DNA from: Planctomycetota bacterium
GTDB lineage: Bacteria > Planctomycetota > Phycisphaerae > WQYP01
Direction of reading: 5' to 3'
Length of the DNA stretch: 64,000 nt
Assembly (NCBI GenBank): GCA_021805985.1
Contig: JAJZDN010000020.1
Coordinates: 1 to 64,000, forward strand
Notes under the pieces: generated by a model
The model's input: only the letters and a program-made list of their open reading frames with translations
Database searches by the model: none
Told to the model about the DNA's origin: nothing
In this document: in pieces, positions 15,767 through 25,623 of the stretch
How positions within the stretch are numbered: position 1 is the first letter of the stretch
Layout: every line of letters begins with the position of its first letter
Translations under genes and position numbers: made by a program

Positions 15767-17053
15767 GTGGATACTGCCAGGTTTATACCCGATGATCTCA
15801 CGTGCACTGTTGCAGGTCTGAATTACCTTCAAACCCCATCAGGCAAGGCCCTGACCGAAGCGGTAACTCATCGGATTGCCGAGCAGAGAACTATTTCCGT
15901 CGCCGACGTTTCTCTATGGCGAAGACAGCATCCAGAATACGCGGTGTCCTGCGCTATTGCCGTTGCACAATGCCGTTTAAAAGGTGCCGACAAATTCCCC
16001 GGGCAGTCCAATGAGCTATGGGCCGTCCCCGAAGCCCTGCAACAGGCGACCTCGGCCAGAGTCGCCGCCTATAAAGCGCAGCGGATTGCCGAGCTGGTGC
16101 ACCCGAAATTAATCTTGGACCTGTGCTGCGGTGTCGGCGGCGATATGCTGGCGTTATCTCACATGGCACCGGTGCTGGCGATGGACATCAGTATGGTTCG
16201 CGTGTGGATGGCACATAATAATGCCGTGGCATTTCCCGCTAAATACCCGGTTATGGCGGTTCAGGGAGATTTGCAGAACCTTCCGGTTCAACTGACTTCC
16301 GGAATCTTTGTGCATATTGACCCGGCCCGGCGGTCTGATGGGAAGCGCAATTATGATTTTTCAGCCACGCACCCCGCCCCGGGCGTCCTTTTCAGCATCT
16401 TGGAAAAAGCCTACGCAGGCGTTATCAAACTAAGCCCGGCCGTAAATTTTTCGACGTTGCCGACCGGACATCTGGAACTTATCAGCGAAAACGGCACCGT
16501 TGTACAGGCATTACTTTGGACTGGAATGGTCCGTACAGAACTCGGCGAAAATAAACGAACCGCCACGGTAATAGACCGCACCACAATATGGTCAATTTGC
16601 GATTCCAGTACCGACATGGCCGGACCAGAATTGCATGCCTATCAACCGGAAAAGTGGCTCTATGAAATCGATGGCGCTGTTACAAGAGCCGGCTTGGCCG
16701 TGGCACTGGCGAAAGAGCTTAAGCTGCGATGGCTTAGCCCCGACGGCGGTTACATGACCGGCCCGCAATTGCTGCAACATCCCGCTTTAACGGCCTTTGA
16801 AGTGTATGACAGTTTCGTGTATACCGAATCGGAACTCGTTAGAAAACTAAAACACGCCTGCAACAAACACCCCCCCGCCGCCGGCACCGTGGAAGTAAAA
16901 ACCCGCGGCGGACTGGGGCTGAACACTGATCACTTACAAAAAAAGCTGGCCAAAATCTGCCCTTGCTATCTCACCGTCCTAATCTATCGTTGCGCCCACG
17001 GCAAAGCCTGCATCATCGCCCGGCGATGCAAAGAAGGGGTTGCCGTCAAATGA
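15767..17053 (+). CDS. Class I SAM-dependent methyltransferase with THUMP-like C-terminus
   Basis: The 428-residue product has a glycine-rich SAM motif ILDLCCGVGGDMLAL at about residues 116-130, an acidic motif II (LAMDIS) and a VHIDPARRSDGKR motif that resembles the DP.R motif of a THUMP-like methyltransferase family. The C-terminus (FEVYDSFVYTES..KKLAKICP) fits the THUMP-like domain. Substrate unknown, possibly RNA. The start is a GTG at 15767 with weak GGAGTGG upstream, about 100 bases after the ArsR stop. Confidence 0.7.
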   Translation: MDTARFIPDDLTCTVAGLNYLQTPSGKALTEAVTHRIAEQRTISVADVSLWRRQHPEYAVSCAIAVAQCRLKGADKFPGQSNELWAVPEALQQATSARVAAYKAQRIAELVHPKLILDLCCGVGGDMLALSHMAPVLAMDISMVRVWMAHNNAVAFPAKYPVMAVQGDLQNLPVQLTSGIFVHIDPARRSDGKRNYDFSATHPAPGVLFSILEKAYAGVIKLSPAVNFSTLPTGHLELISENGTVVQALLWTGMVRTELGENKRTATVIDRTTIWSICDSSTDMAGPELHAYQPEKWLYEIDGAVTRAGLAVALAKELKLRWLSPDGGYMTGPQLLQHPALTAFEVYDSFVYTESELVRKLKHACNKHPPAAGTVEVKTRGGLGLNTDHLQKKLAKICPCYLTVLIYRCAHGKACIIARRCKEGVAVK

Positions 17054-17115
17054 TTACCAACTGAAGAAAGCAAGCGATGCAGGCATGACCAGGGAGAGGC
17101 GTGTTATTTTCAAAG

Positions 17116-18993
17116 TCATCGCTCGTTTTCGGCTTGTTTTTTCACCAATTTCGCGTTTTCTTCTTTTGCAAATTCCACCCACTTGATCACCTCAGGCTCG
17201 GTTGCATTGGCGTATCGCTTAAGCACCTCATCGTAGGCGCTCATGGCAAGTTCGGGCTGGCCGGTCTGATCAAGTGTTTCACCGCGATAGGCCAAGGCAT
17301 TGGCAATGTTCCCGTGAATCTCCGAATCCGTAGACTCACCAAACTGGGACAGCAGTTGCTCATAAGCCGCCAATTCCTCCGCGTGGGAATCCGTTTTGGA
17401 AAATGTAATACCCTTTTCCAGTAGACAACGGGCCGCCCAAACGGCTTTTTCTCCGGTGGCAGCTTCGCCCATCCGCTGGCGACAAAGGTCGTACAATGCA
17501 ATGGCTTCCGAATACTTGCCTGATTCGGTCAGAAGCACGCCATGGCTCACCATCGCTTTAGCGGCGCGGACTAATAATTCCGGTTCCGGTGCATCAATAA
17601 AACGCTTCCAAGCCGCCTCGTACAGCGCCATTTGCCCTGGCTGGTCTCCCAGTTCCCCGGTTGCCCAGCCCTTGTTAAACATGGCAATAGCCACTGAATT
17701 CCGCACCGATAAATCAGTAGCGTCGCCAAAGTGATTGATGATCTCCTCGCAATCGGCGATCTCCCCTTGAAAATCACCCATTTCCCCTTTGATAAAGCCG
17801 CGGTTAAGAAGTGCCTGCGCAACTTGGGTATCGAGTTCAGGATTCGTACCGAACCGTTCCACCAGTTGGCTGTAAAGCTCTATAGCCGCGGCAAACTGTC
17901 CGGACAATCCCAGGCAATGGGCCTTGCCGTCAATGGCCCAGGCAACAGAATCCAACAGCTCCGGCTCCGTGGCATTACCGCATCGCCGCAGCAACTCGTC
18001 GTAAGCGGCAATTGCATCCTCATATTTTTTTGAATCTTCATACGCATTTCCCTTCGCCAACAGGGCGTCGGCGACGCATTCACGAAGCTCTAACTCGGCC
18101 GCGTTCCCAAATCGTTTCAGCAGCTCACTGTAAGTGGCAAGTTGCTCTTCCGACTTGCCCATCTTGCCCAAGACGTACGCCTTGTCGATCATTGCTTGCC
18201 CGTGCTTCTGCCGCAATTCTACGTCCGTAGCGATTTCAAACCTGGTCAAAACCTCGTTATAGCCGGCAAGAGCCTCCTCGTACATGGCAAGGTCGGAAAA
18301 GCAGCAGGCCTTTTTATAAAGGGTGCCGGCTATGGTTTGCTGTGATTCCAGATCGCCAGCATTCCCCATTCGGGGTAGAATGTCATCGAAACACCTAAGT
18401 GCCTCGTGAAATTTTTCGCCGCGGAGCATCGCAAGGCCTTTGTTGAAAAGCGAGTCCGTTGCAAATCCGCGCAATCGTGGCTCGGTAGAAGCTCCGAATC
18501 GACGAAGCACGTCGTCGTAACTCGTAATACCGTCCACATCACGCCCGATTTCGCAGAGAGTATACCCCTTGTTGAAAAGGGTTCTGGCCAATTGGACATG
18601 CAGTTCCAAGCTCCCCGCATTCGAAATATCTGCCACAATTTCGTCGTAGAGGGCAAGTTCCGCCTCAGGCTGGCCCATCAGGCCCAGCGAAATGCCCTTG
18701 TTGAGTCGCGCTTTCACCGCCCAGATGCTAAGTTCCGGTTCCTGACAAACCTCCATCTGTCGGATTAATTCATCATAACAAGAAATTTCTTCGTTCTCCC
18801 GCTCCAAATTGCCCAAGGCAATGCCAAAATTAAGCCTTGCATCCGCCACGAGTGACCGTATTTTCACGTCAGTTTCCGCGCCGAAATCCGCAATTAGTTG
18901 GCTGAACACGGCAATTGCCTCGGATTGCTTACCGGCCTCGGCAAGATCCAGCCCGCGGTCCAGCATTGCTTTGGCTTTACTGAATTGATCCAT
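17116..18993 (-). CDS. Tetratricopeptide-repeat protein
   Basis: The 625-residue protein consists almost wholly of about fifteen repeats of roughly 40-45 residues, with the recurring pattern ALFNKG...G....A...YDE.L.RFG.A.EPELR..VA.A. The repeats are longer than the usual 34-residue TPR because each is followed by a connecting segment that names the next helix pair. There is no signal peptide or catalytic domain. Start ATG 18993 follows a GTG at 18999; either is possible. A scaffold or binding role is likely, but the partner is unknown. Confidence 0.75.
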   Translation of the reverse strand: MDQFSKAKAMLDRGLDLAEAGKQSEAIAVFSQLIADFGAETDVKIRSLVADARLNFGIALGNLERENEEISCYDELIRQMEVCQEPELSIWAVKARLNKGISLGLMGQPEAELALYDEIVADISNAGSLELHVQLARTLFNKGYTLCEIGRDVDGITSYDDVLRRFGASTEPRLRGFATDSLFNKGLAMLRGEKFHEALRCFDDILPRMGNAGDLESQQTIAGTLYKKACCFSDLAMYEEALAGYNEVLTRFEIATDVELRQKHGQAMIDKAYVLGKMGKSEEQLATYSELLKRFGNAAELELRECVADALLAKGNAYEDSKKYEDAIAAYDELLRRCGNATEPELLDSVAWAIDGKAHCLGLSGQFAAAIELYSQLVERFGTNPELDTQVAQALLNRGFIKGEMGDFQGEIADCEEIINHFGDATDLSVRNSVAIAMFNKGWATGELGDQPGQMALYEAAWKRFIDAPEPELLVRAAKAMVSHGVLLTESGKYSEAIALYDLCRQRMGEAATGEKAVWAARCLLEKGITFSKTDSHAEELAAYEQLLSQFGESTDSEIHGNIANALAYRGETLDQTGQPELAMSAYDEVLKRYANATEPEVIKWVEFAKEENAKLVKKQAENER

Positions 18994-19174
18994 TTCCACT
19001 TTTTCAAACTCCGCAGATTACTCGGATAAAGAATACGTAAGTAAGGCGATTAGGGCAAACGCCCGTTTCTTAAATACTCCGCCGCATGTGCGCGGGAGTT
19101 TGAGTATTTTATGATATTTCCACACTGGGTAATGCGATCAAGAACTGTTGCAACTTTTTTTGTCTGTGTTACTG

Positions 19175-19192
19175 TATTGATTATAGTCAATA
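19175..19192. promoter_or_regulatory. Palindrome before the aldo/keto reductase gene
   Basis: TATTGA and TCAATA form perfect six-base arms separated by six bases (TTATAG), ending two bases before the Shine-Dalgarno. The centre looks like part of a -10 box, so this could be an operator that regulates the gene. Confidence 0.35.
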
Positions 19193-19204
19193 TAGGAGAT
19201 GTTG

Positions 19205-20185
19205 ATGCACTATCGAATACTGGGTCGTACCGGGGTTAAAGTAACACCGCTTTGTCTGGGCACGATGAATTTTGGAGGGCGTAGCGATGAGGCTCAAGCG
19301 GGTGCCATTCTGGATGCGTATACAGCCCTGGGCGGTAACTTTATTGATACCGCCAATGTTTACAACGACGGACGATCAGAGGAAATCATAGGGCGGTGGA
19401 TGAAACAGACTTCCAAGCGCGATGAAATCGTACTATCGACCAAAGTCCATGGCCGCCGATCACCGCATATTAATGATGCCGGCAATCACCGTTGGCATAT
19501 TGTCCGAGAAGTGGAAAAATCGCTTAAGCGGCTGAACACGGAACGCATTGATGTTTATCATATTCATCGTCCGGATGCTGATACGCCCATTGATCAGACG
19601 TTGCGGGCACTGGATGATCTGGTTCGGCAGGGCAAAGTACTGTATCTGGCCAGCAGTGTATTTGCCAGTTGGCAATTGGCTGAAGCACATTATGTCGCCC
19701 AGACACTGGGGACGGCCAGATTTGATATTGAGCAGCCGCAACTGAATATTATTGACCGCCGAATTGAAAGTGAAATCCTGCCCTTCTGCCGCAAGTACGA
19801 AGTTGCGACGATTACCTGGGCACCGCTGGCCCGTGGCCGCCTGGCGGGCGTCTACACGCGCGGGGGTCGCAAGATTCCCAAGGGTACCTGGTATGACGCT
19901 CAACAGAAAACCGACTTTCCCGCCAGCCAATGGCCGGTAATGGAAGCGGTGGATCGCCTGGCCGACGCGCGGGGAGTTTCCAGTAGTCAATTCGCAATCG
20001 CCTGGTGTTTGCAAGTTCCGGGCGTCACGTGTCCGATCATCGGCCCCCGCACCGTTGAACAATTGCAGGACAACATGGCGGCATTAAAGTTCACACTTTG
20101 CGCAGAAGAATTAAAGAGCGTGGACGAACTTAATCCATCAGGAAATCTCTGCCGTGATCCGCAGCTTGGCGCTGTGCCGCGTTAA
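19205..20185 (+). CDS. Aldo/keto reductase
   Basis: The 326-residue protein shows the family pattern: LGTMNFGG near the N-terminus, FIDTANVYNDGRSEEIIGRWM (catalytic Asp and Tyr), STKVHG (Lys) and YHIHRPD (His), with a C-terminal NADPH-binding PIIGPRTVEQL..N. It is closest to the YajO/Gfo-like branch that includes sugar and aldehyde reductases. ATG 19205 is preferred over 19199 because the AGGAG Shine-Dalgarno ends six bases before it. The gene stands alone, divergent from the TPR gene. Confidence 0.85.
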   Translation: MHYRILGRTGVKVTPLCLGTMNFGGRSDEAQAGAILDAYTALGGNFIDTANVYNDGRSEEIIGRWMKQTSKRDEIVLSTKVHGRRSPHINDAGNHRWHIVREVEKSLKRLNTERIDVYHIHRPDADTPIDQTLRALDDLVRQGKVLYLASSVFASWQLAEAHYVAQTLGTARFDIEQPQLNIIDRRIESEILPFCRKYEVATITWAPLARGRLAGVYTRGGRKIPKGTWYDAQQKTDFPASQWPVMEAVDRLADARGVSSSQFAIAWCLQVPGVTCPIIGPRTVEQLQDNMAALKFTLCAEELKSVDELNPSGNLCRDPQLGAVPR

Positions 20186-20265
20186 ACCAGCCGTCCCAAA
20201 GCCGTAACAGCCATCAAATCAATGCCGCGTGTGGGTCATGCTCAGAGTGACTGCGGAGGCGCAGA

Positions 20266-21366
20266 TTAATCTGATACGTCATCTTGAGGTGATGTGAGCT
20301 GGTTTTCGGCGTCTGACTCACTGGCATCGGCTTTTTTCCGGGCGGTAACCAAGGTTGCCAGCACCACACCCAGGACATACAGCAAAACCAGCGGCAGAAA
20401 AATGCTGGAAAACGTAACGATATCCGGTGTCGGTGCCAGCAAGGCCGAGAGTACCGCGAGAATCAGCACCGCATAGCGCCACATTTGGCGGAATTTATGC
20501 GCCGGCATAACGCCGATCTGAGCCAATACCATCATGACCATCGGCAACTCAAAAGCCAATCCGAATACCAGCGCCATGATTGTTACAAATCCCAGGTAAT
20601 CATGGAGCATGGGCAAGGGCGCAAAAAGCGAATCAGCAGGCTGCGCATTAATTGCCAGGGTTTTATTATCCGCGTGAATCAACAGCCGGCCCTGTACGGC
20701 GTTATACCAGAGCGCAATATGATGTTTGGGAAAATGTGTGGGATTGCTGCGTACCATCGGTATAAGCAGAGGCTTGGCCTGATCGCCGGTTGGCAAATTG
20801 GCCCAATTATTTACCCCGGGTTTATTGCCGTAAATCAGATTCTCAACGAAATTTGGTTGCAGGTGCGGCATGGGCACCTGCTGATTAAATGCCAGAAAAA
20901 ATTTCAGCATGATTGGCAGCACAAGGAGAAAAAAGAATGCCACACCCGAAATAAACAGCAGGATACTCGGGCCGATATAGCGATACACCAGCGATCGCTC
21001 ACGCTGGTAAAGCCCCGCTGCGACGAAAAGCCAGAACTGATAGATAATCCAGGGGCTGGACAGCAGCAAACCGGCCTTAATTCCCAGCATCAGATACATA
21101 ATGACGTTGCCGGCGGGTTTATTGTAAAGCAGATACTGCGGATATCCGGAATACCGCAGGGCCAGCAAATACGGCTGAAACAGAAAGTCGATAATGTAAT
21201 TAGCGAATAACGTGCAGATGGCAATACCGATCGCCGCCCCCAGCAGCGACAGAATCAATCGTTTGCGTAAGTCATCAAGATGATCGCCAAACGACATGGC
21301 GGGCATTTGCTCTTCATCGCTGGGGGCCTGGGAAATCTTGGCCAGAAAATGTCGCCATAGGGCCAT
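20266..21366 (-). CDS. tatC: Twin-arginine translocase subunit TatC with a large periplasmic insertion
   Basis: The protein is 366 residues, compared with about 250-260 for E. coli TatC. The N-terminus (FGDHLDDLRKRL) and the six helices are recognisable, including FELPMVMMVLAQIG and LAPTPDIVTFSSIFLPLVLLY. Between helix 3 and helix 4 about 110 extra residues (roughly 130-245) are inserted in a periplasmic loop. TatC is the receptor for folded proteins with RR signal peptides. No tatA gene is in the immediate neighbourhood. The first Asp of HLDDLR replaces the usual Glu. Confidence 0.85.
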   Translation of the reverse strand: MALWRHFLAKISQAPSDEEQMPAMSFGDHLDDLRKRLILSLLGAAIGIAICTLFANYIIDFLFQPYLLALRYSGYPQYLLYNKPAGNVIMYLMLGIKAGLLLSSPWIIYQFWLFVAAGLYQRERSLVYRYIGPSILLFISGVAFFFLLVLPIMLKFFLAFNQQVPMPHLQPNFVENLIYGNKPGVNNWANLPTGDQAKPLLIPMVRSNPTHFPKHHIALWYNAVQGRLLIHADNKTLAINAQPADSLFAPLPMLHDYLGFVTIMALVFGLAFELPMVMMVLAQIGVMPAHKFRQMWRYAVLILAVLSALLAPTPDIVTFSSIFLPLVLLYVLGVVLATLVTARKKADASESDAENQLTSPQDDVSD

Positions 21367-21411
21367 AGGTGTTATATCCGTCTCACTGGGCAGGGGCCAA
21401 AGTCTTACGAC

Positions 21412-22149
21412 TCATAGCGTACTGTCCACAATTTTTCCGTCCTGTAACGTTACCACCCGATCCGCCTGGGCCGCAATATGAACATCATGCGTAACCAGAA
21501 GAATGCTCTGGCCGCTGCCTTTGTGCAAGCCCCGCAATACATCCAGAATCGTCTGCCCGGTCTTGGGGTCAAGGTTCCCCGTCGGCTCGTCCGCCAATAC
21601 CAGCGAAGGTTCATTAATCAGCGCCCGGGCAATAGCCACACGCTGGCGCTCACCACCGGATAACTGCGACGGTCTGTGCCGCAAACGGTCCTTCAGCCCG
21701 AGTTGCTCCAGCAACTCCAAGGCGCGGCGCTTGCCCGGTCTGGCCCGGATACAGGCTTTATACCATGGAGAACAAACCATTGCCGGAAGCAGAACATTTT
21801 CCAGCACGCTTAATTCCGGTAACAAATGATAAAGCTGAAATACAAAGCCGAAGGCGTGATTTCTCAGGCGGTGACGAGAATGGCGGGAAAGGCGGCTCAA
21901 ATCCTGCCCGCGGAACATCACAGATCCCGCATCGGCCGACTCCAAAGCCCCGGCGATATGCAGCAGCGTGCTTTTGCCGGAACCCGAGGCTCCCACCAGC
22001 GCAACGAATTCACCTTCAAATACTGTCAGGCCAGCTCCGCATAATACCCGCACATCCGCAGGTCCCAAACGGAACGTCTTGTTAATGTTGCTCAATTCCA
22101 GCATCGGTTTACGCGCGGTGGAATCAGCGGTCGTCAAGGTACTATTCAT
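21412..22149 (-). CDS. lolD: LolD-like ABC transporter ATP-binding protein
   Basis: This 245-residue ATPase has Walker A GASGSGKST (about residue 52), the signature LSGGERQRVA and Walker B LVLADEPTGNLD with the Pro/Gly-rich D-loop. The sequence is typical of the MacB/LolD group (FRLGPADVRVLCGAGLTVFEGE). It overlaps the gene for the FtsX-type permease by eight bases. Together they should release lipoproteins from the inner membrane to the LolA carrier, which fits the LolA-like protein gene further along the window. Confidence 0.8.
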   Translation of the reverse strand: MNSTLTTADSTARKPMLELSNINKTFRLGPADVRVLCGAGLTVFEGEFVALVGASGSGKSTLLHIAGALESADAGSVMFRGQDLSRLSRHSRHRLRNHAFGFVFQLYHLLPELSVLENVLLPAMVCSPWYKACIRARPGKRRALELLEQLGLKDRLRHRPSQLSGGERQRVAIARALINEPSLVLADEPTGNLDPKTGQTILDVLRGLHKGSGQSILLVTHDVHIAAQADRVVTLQDGKIVDSTL

Positions 22150-23848
22150 AACGCAACGCCTCCACGGGATCCTGCCGCGCTGCGAGAATGGCGGGAATTA
22201 ATGCACCGACAAGGCCCGCGAGAATGGCGAAAATAACAATCCACATGACCGCGTGCGGATCAATTTGATCGGGAATTTTGGAAAAGACGTAAATTTTCCG
22301 GTTCCATATTGAAATGCCGAATATTCGCCACAATATATGGTCATGTATCCAATTGTCATTGCGTACAAATGATACGCCGGTACACAAGCCTAATATCGCC
22401 CCGGCGGAACTAATCAACATTCCGTAAAGCAGGAAAATAACGCCCACGCCTTCTTCGCTTCCGCCAATGGCTTTAATAATGCCAATATCACGCGTTTTAT
22501 CCCGCACCAGCATGTAAAAAATCAGGAATATGACAATCACTACAACCAGACTCATCAAGCCCAGCAGAAACGTAATCATATTACGCTCATTATCCACCGC
22601 GCGAATATACTCCGCCTGAACCTGATCCCACGTTCGAACACGGATACCGGCAATTTCCATCTGCGGGTGCAGCAATTCCAATTGATGCACGACATGTGCG
22701 ATAGCTTTGCGTGCGGCTAAAATATTGTTCTCACTGGAATCGTGCCGCACCAGTACCTGAATTTCACTGCATCGTCCCGGCCGCACTCCGCCTGCCAGCA
22801 GATCCTGCCGCTGCATAAACGCCATTTTCTGGGCGACATGAAACGGGATATAAACTGTCTTGGAATCGACGGCATAGACGCGCGTGCGGGAATCATCCAC
22901 GATGACAAATCGCCGGCTTTGCGGCTGCGCCAGCGTCGCTTTCATCGTCACGGGCACCATGGTGATAATGACCGGAGAAAAGCGAACTCCCGGCGGACGA
23001 TGATAATGACCAAAGCGATCGCGCTTGTACAGGCCCAGATCCACACCGATCACGCAGCCATTCTTCGGTTCGTCCGCGCCGGTCAAATATCGATTGGCGG
23101 CCTGCGGCGGCGGAGTAAAGCTGGGAGCTTTGGGTACCATGGCCTGACGTAAGGCCGCGGCACTGGAAAAGGCTTTATTGGGCAGCGCCTGCACCATACG
23201 CAGATCACGATCCGCCCGATTCTCTTTATAAACCGCCTGCTGATAATCTTCATGGGCTATGACTTGCCAATGCTGACGGATAGAGGCAAACCAGGCATGA
23301 TTGCCAATAGGTTTGAGATTCGCATAGTGTTGTTGGCGAGTCGCTTCTATTTTAGCAGCCGCAAGCAGCCGCTTTTGTGCATACGCCAGGAGCTTGGTTC
23401 TGGTGGTGGGGAAGCCCGCACCGCGCAAATCCGCCACGGCCTGCATGGGTGCTTTATATTGCCAGAACAGGCTGCTTCCGAAGGAACTTACCTTGGATTC
23501 ACTACCCGCTTCAACGCCCATGACCTGGACACCGGTATTGACCTGAAATTCCGGCAAATTAAACAGGCCGTAACCGCTGATCACGGGCGTACTGGCTTTT
23601 ACCTGCGGCAACAGGGCCAAGCGCTTTTGAAGCTGTCGATAATAGGGAAATCCAGCCATCGAATCGCTCTGGATTACGACATCGCCCATCAGCGAACGCC
23701 CCGCGTCCCGCACCCGGTTAACAAAGCCGGTCATGATGCTGTTGACGATAATCAACATCATCACGCAAAGCCATACCGCCAGCACGGGAAACAGCACAAT
23801 ACCCTTGCGCGTCAGATAACGGAAACAGAGAAATATCTTATACATCAA
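22142..23848 (-). CDS. LolC/E-like (FtsX-domain) ABC permease
   Basis: The 568-residue product has one N-terminal helix, a large periplasmic domain (about residues 50-420) and three C-terminal helices with the FtsX-domain pattern (NMITFLLGLMSLVVVIVIFLIFYMLVRDKTRDIGIIKAIGGSEEGV). The periplasmic part is longer than in LolC or LolE of E. coli. A single permease gene suggests a homodimer. The gene overlaps lolD by eight bases on the same strand. Confidence 0.75.
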   Translation of the reverse strand: MMYKIFLCFRYLTRKGIVLFPVLAVWLCVMMLIIVNSIMTGFVNRVRDAGRSLMGDVVIQSDSMAGFPYYRQLQKRLALLPQVKASTPVISGYGLFNLPEFQVNTGVQVMGVEAGSESKVSSFGSSLFWQYKAPMQAVADLRGAGFPTTRTKLLAYAQKRLLAAAKIEATRQQHYANLKPIGNHAWFASIRQHWQVIAHEDYQQAVYKENRADRDLRMVQALPNKAFSSAAALRQAMVPKAPSFTPPPQAANRYLTGADEPKNGCVIGVDLGLYKRDRFGHYHRPPGVRFSPVIITMVPVTMKATLAQPQSRRFVIVDDSRTRVYAVDSKTVYIPFHVAQKMAFMQRQDLLAGGVRPGRCSEIQVLVRHDSSENNILAARKAIAHVVHQLELLHPQMEIAGIRVRTWDQVQAEYIRAVDNERNMITFLLGLMSLVVVIVIFLIFYMLVRDKTRDIGIIKAIGGSEEGVGVIFLLYGMLISSAGAILGLCTGVSFVRNDNWIHDHILWRIFGISIWNRKIYVFSKIPDQIDPHAVMWIVIFAILAGLVGALIPAILAARQDPVEALRYE

Positions 23849-23904
23849 TGAATCAGGAATGTACCGTCAGGTGTGAACCGCCGGTGAAATATCCTTGTCC
23901 TTTT

Positions 23905-25440
23905 TCAGGTCTCTTGGGCGGGGACAGGGGAAGTTCCGGTGGCCCCACGGGATTTCAGCAACGGGAATAACACCACGTCGCGTATGCTGGTTCTATTGGC
24001 CAACACCATCACCAGTCGATCTATCCCGATTCCCAGGCCCCCCGCCGGCGGCATTCCGTGGCACAGCGCCGCGATAAAATCATGATCCATCCGGGCCATG
24101 GAATCCTCTTCTTTTAAGCCCGCAAGCTGGGCCGAGAATGTTTCATACTGCAAAAAGGGGTCATTGAGTTCGGTATACGCGTTGGCCAGTTCCATACCGG
24201 CGATATAAAGTTCAAAGCGCTCCGCCAAATGCGGCATGCCCGCTTTCCGTTTGGTCAAAGGACATAAACCCGCTGGATAATCATAAACAAATACTGGTTG
24301 ACCATATTCAGTGAGTTTCGGTTCGGCCAAACGTTCAAACAGGATTCCCGCCAGCACGCCATGATTGGTCTTGTCCACCTCGGCAAGGCCGTGCTCTAAG
24401 GCACGTTGCTGCACCGCCGCATGGTCCGTCATGGGCACACCCACATGCTCAAGGAATAAATCGCTGTAGCTAACGCGTTGGAATGGTGGGGTAAAATCAA
24501 TCATGCGATCCCCGTATGGAAGTTTTATTCCCGGCGCGGGCGTGGCTGTCGCATGGATTACGGCATGACGCGTTGCCGCCAGAGACGCCAGGAGTGTTTC
24601 GGTGAGTTCCATCATACCAGCCAGATCACTGTACGCCTGGTACAGCTCCATCATGGTAAATTCAGGATTGTGGCTGGTATCAATGCCTTCATTACGGAAA
24701 TTCCGATTAATTTCATAAACCCGTTCCATGCCCCCCACCAGGAGTTGTTTAAGAAAAAGTTCCGGACTGATGCGCAAAAATAAATCAATATCCAGTGCAT
24801 TGTGATGGGTCACAAAAGGCCGCGCTGCCGCCCCACCAGGAATCGCCTGCATCATCGGCGTTTCAACTTCCACAAATTGCCGCGCCGCCAGGAATTCACG
24901 AATCGAACTCATGATGCGTGAACGGGTCAGAAATACATCCAGCGAATCAGCATTTGCGGCCAAATCAAGATAGCGTTGGCGATACCGCGATTCCGTATCC
25001 GCCAGGCCATGAAATTTTTCTGGTGGTGGTAACAGCGATTTACTGGCCAAACCAAAATCATCGGCCCATATAGTTATTTCCCCGGTTTTTGTATGGCCCA
25101 GCTTGCCGGAAAACCAGGCAATATCTCCCAATTCCAGCAATTTGGCCTGATCCCACCGAGCTGTCAGAAACTGCTTGGCCAGACCAACTTGAATTTTGCC
25201 AGTCCAGTCGCTGATGGTAATAAAGATCAACTTGCCGATATCGCGAAGCAGCGTAATACGCCCGGCAACTTTAGCAGATGGGCCGCCATCATGGGGTGTT
25301 TCAGCGGTATGCAAACTTCGCGCCGCCGTGGCGGACATCAATGCTTCAATGCGTGCGCCGAAGGGGTCGGTACCAGCGGCCCGCCACTTCTCCAGCCGTG
25401 CGAGGCGGAACTTAAATTCTGGATTATCTGACTGAAGCAT
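23905..25440 (-). CDS. lysS: Lysyl-tRNA synthetase (class II)
   Basis: The 511-residue enzyme carries an N-terminal OB domain (SAKVAGRITLLRDIGKLIFITISDWTGKIQVGL) and the class II motifs: motif 2 RVYEINRNFRNEGIDTSHNPEFTMMELYQAYSD and motif 3 GLGIGIDRLVML-like (GIGIDRLVMVLANRTSIRDVVLFP). It charges tRNA-Lys. Start ATG 25440 has an AGAGGAAAC Shine-Dalgarno; a longer frame to 25485 lacks one. It stands between the lolCD-type pair and a divergent HAD gene. Confidence 0.95.
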   Translation of the reverse strand: MLQSDNPEFKFRLARLEKWRAAGTDPFGARIEALMSATAARSLHTAETPHDGGPSAKVAGRITLLRDIGKLIFITISDWTGKIQVGLAKQFLTARWDQAKLLELGDIAWFSGKLGHTKTGEITIWADDFGLASKSLLPPPEKFHGLADTESRYRQRYLDLAANADSLDVFLTRSRIMSSIREFLAARQFVEVETPMMQAIPGGAAARPFVTHHNALDIDLFLRISPELFLKQLLVGGMERVYEINRNFRNEGIDTSHNPEFTMMELYQAYSDLAGMMELTETLLASLAATRHAVIHATATPAPGIKLPYGDRMIDFTPPFQRVSYSDLFLEHVGVPMTDHAAVQQRALEHGLAEVDKTNHGVLAGILFERLAEPKLTEYGQPVFVYDYPAGLCPLTKRKAGMPHLAERFELYIAGMELANAYTELNDPFLQYETFSAQLAGLKEEDSMARMDHDFIAALCHGMPPAGGLGIGIDRLVMVLANRTSIRDVVLFPLLKSRGATGTSPVPAQET

Positions 25441-25623
25441 GTTTCCTCTACTACATTCAACAAAGCAATGTATTGTAGCGGTCAACGCTATCCGTGAAAA
25501 CTGCCGCCATCAATTAATATGACAGCCATGCGCTACCCGGTGGCAACGCCGCCTGGGCAAAGCGGCAAGAACGTCGTGCCATCGCTATAATCGGGCAGAA
25601 CGGTAACCGGAGCGCGACTTGCG

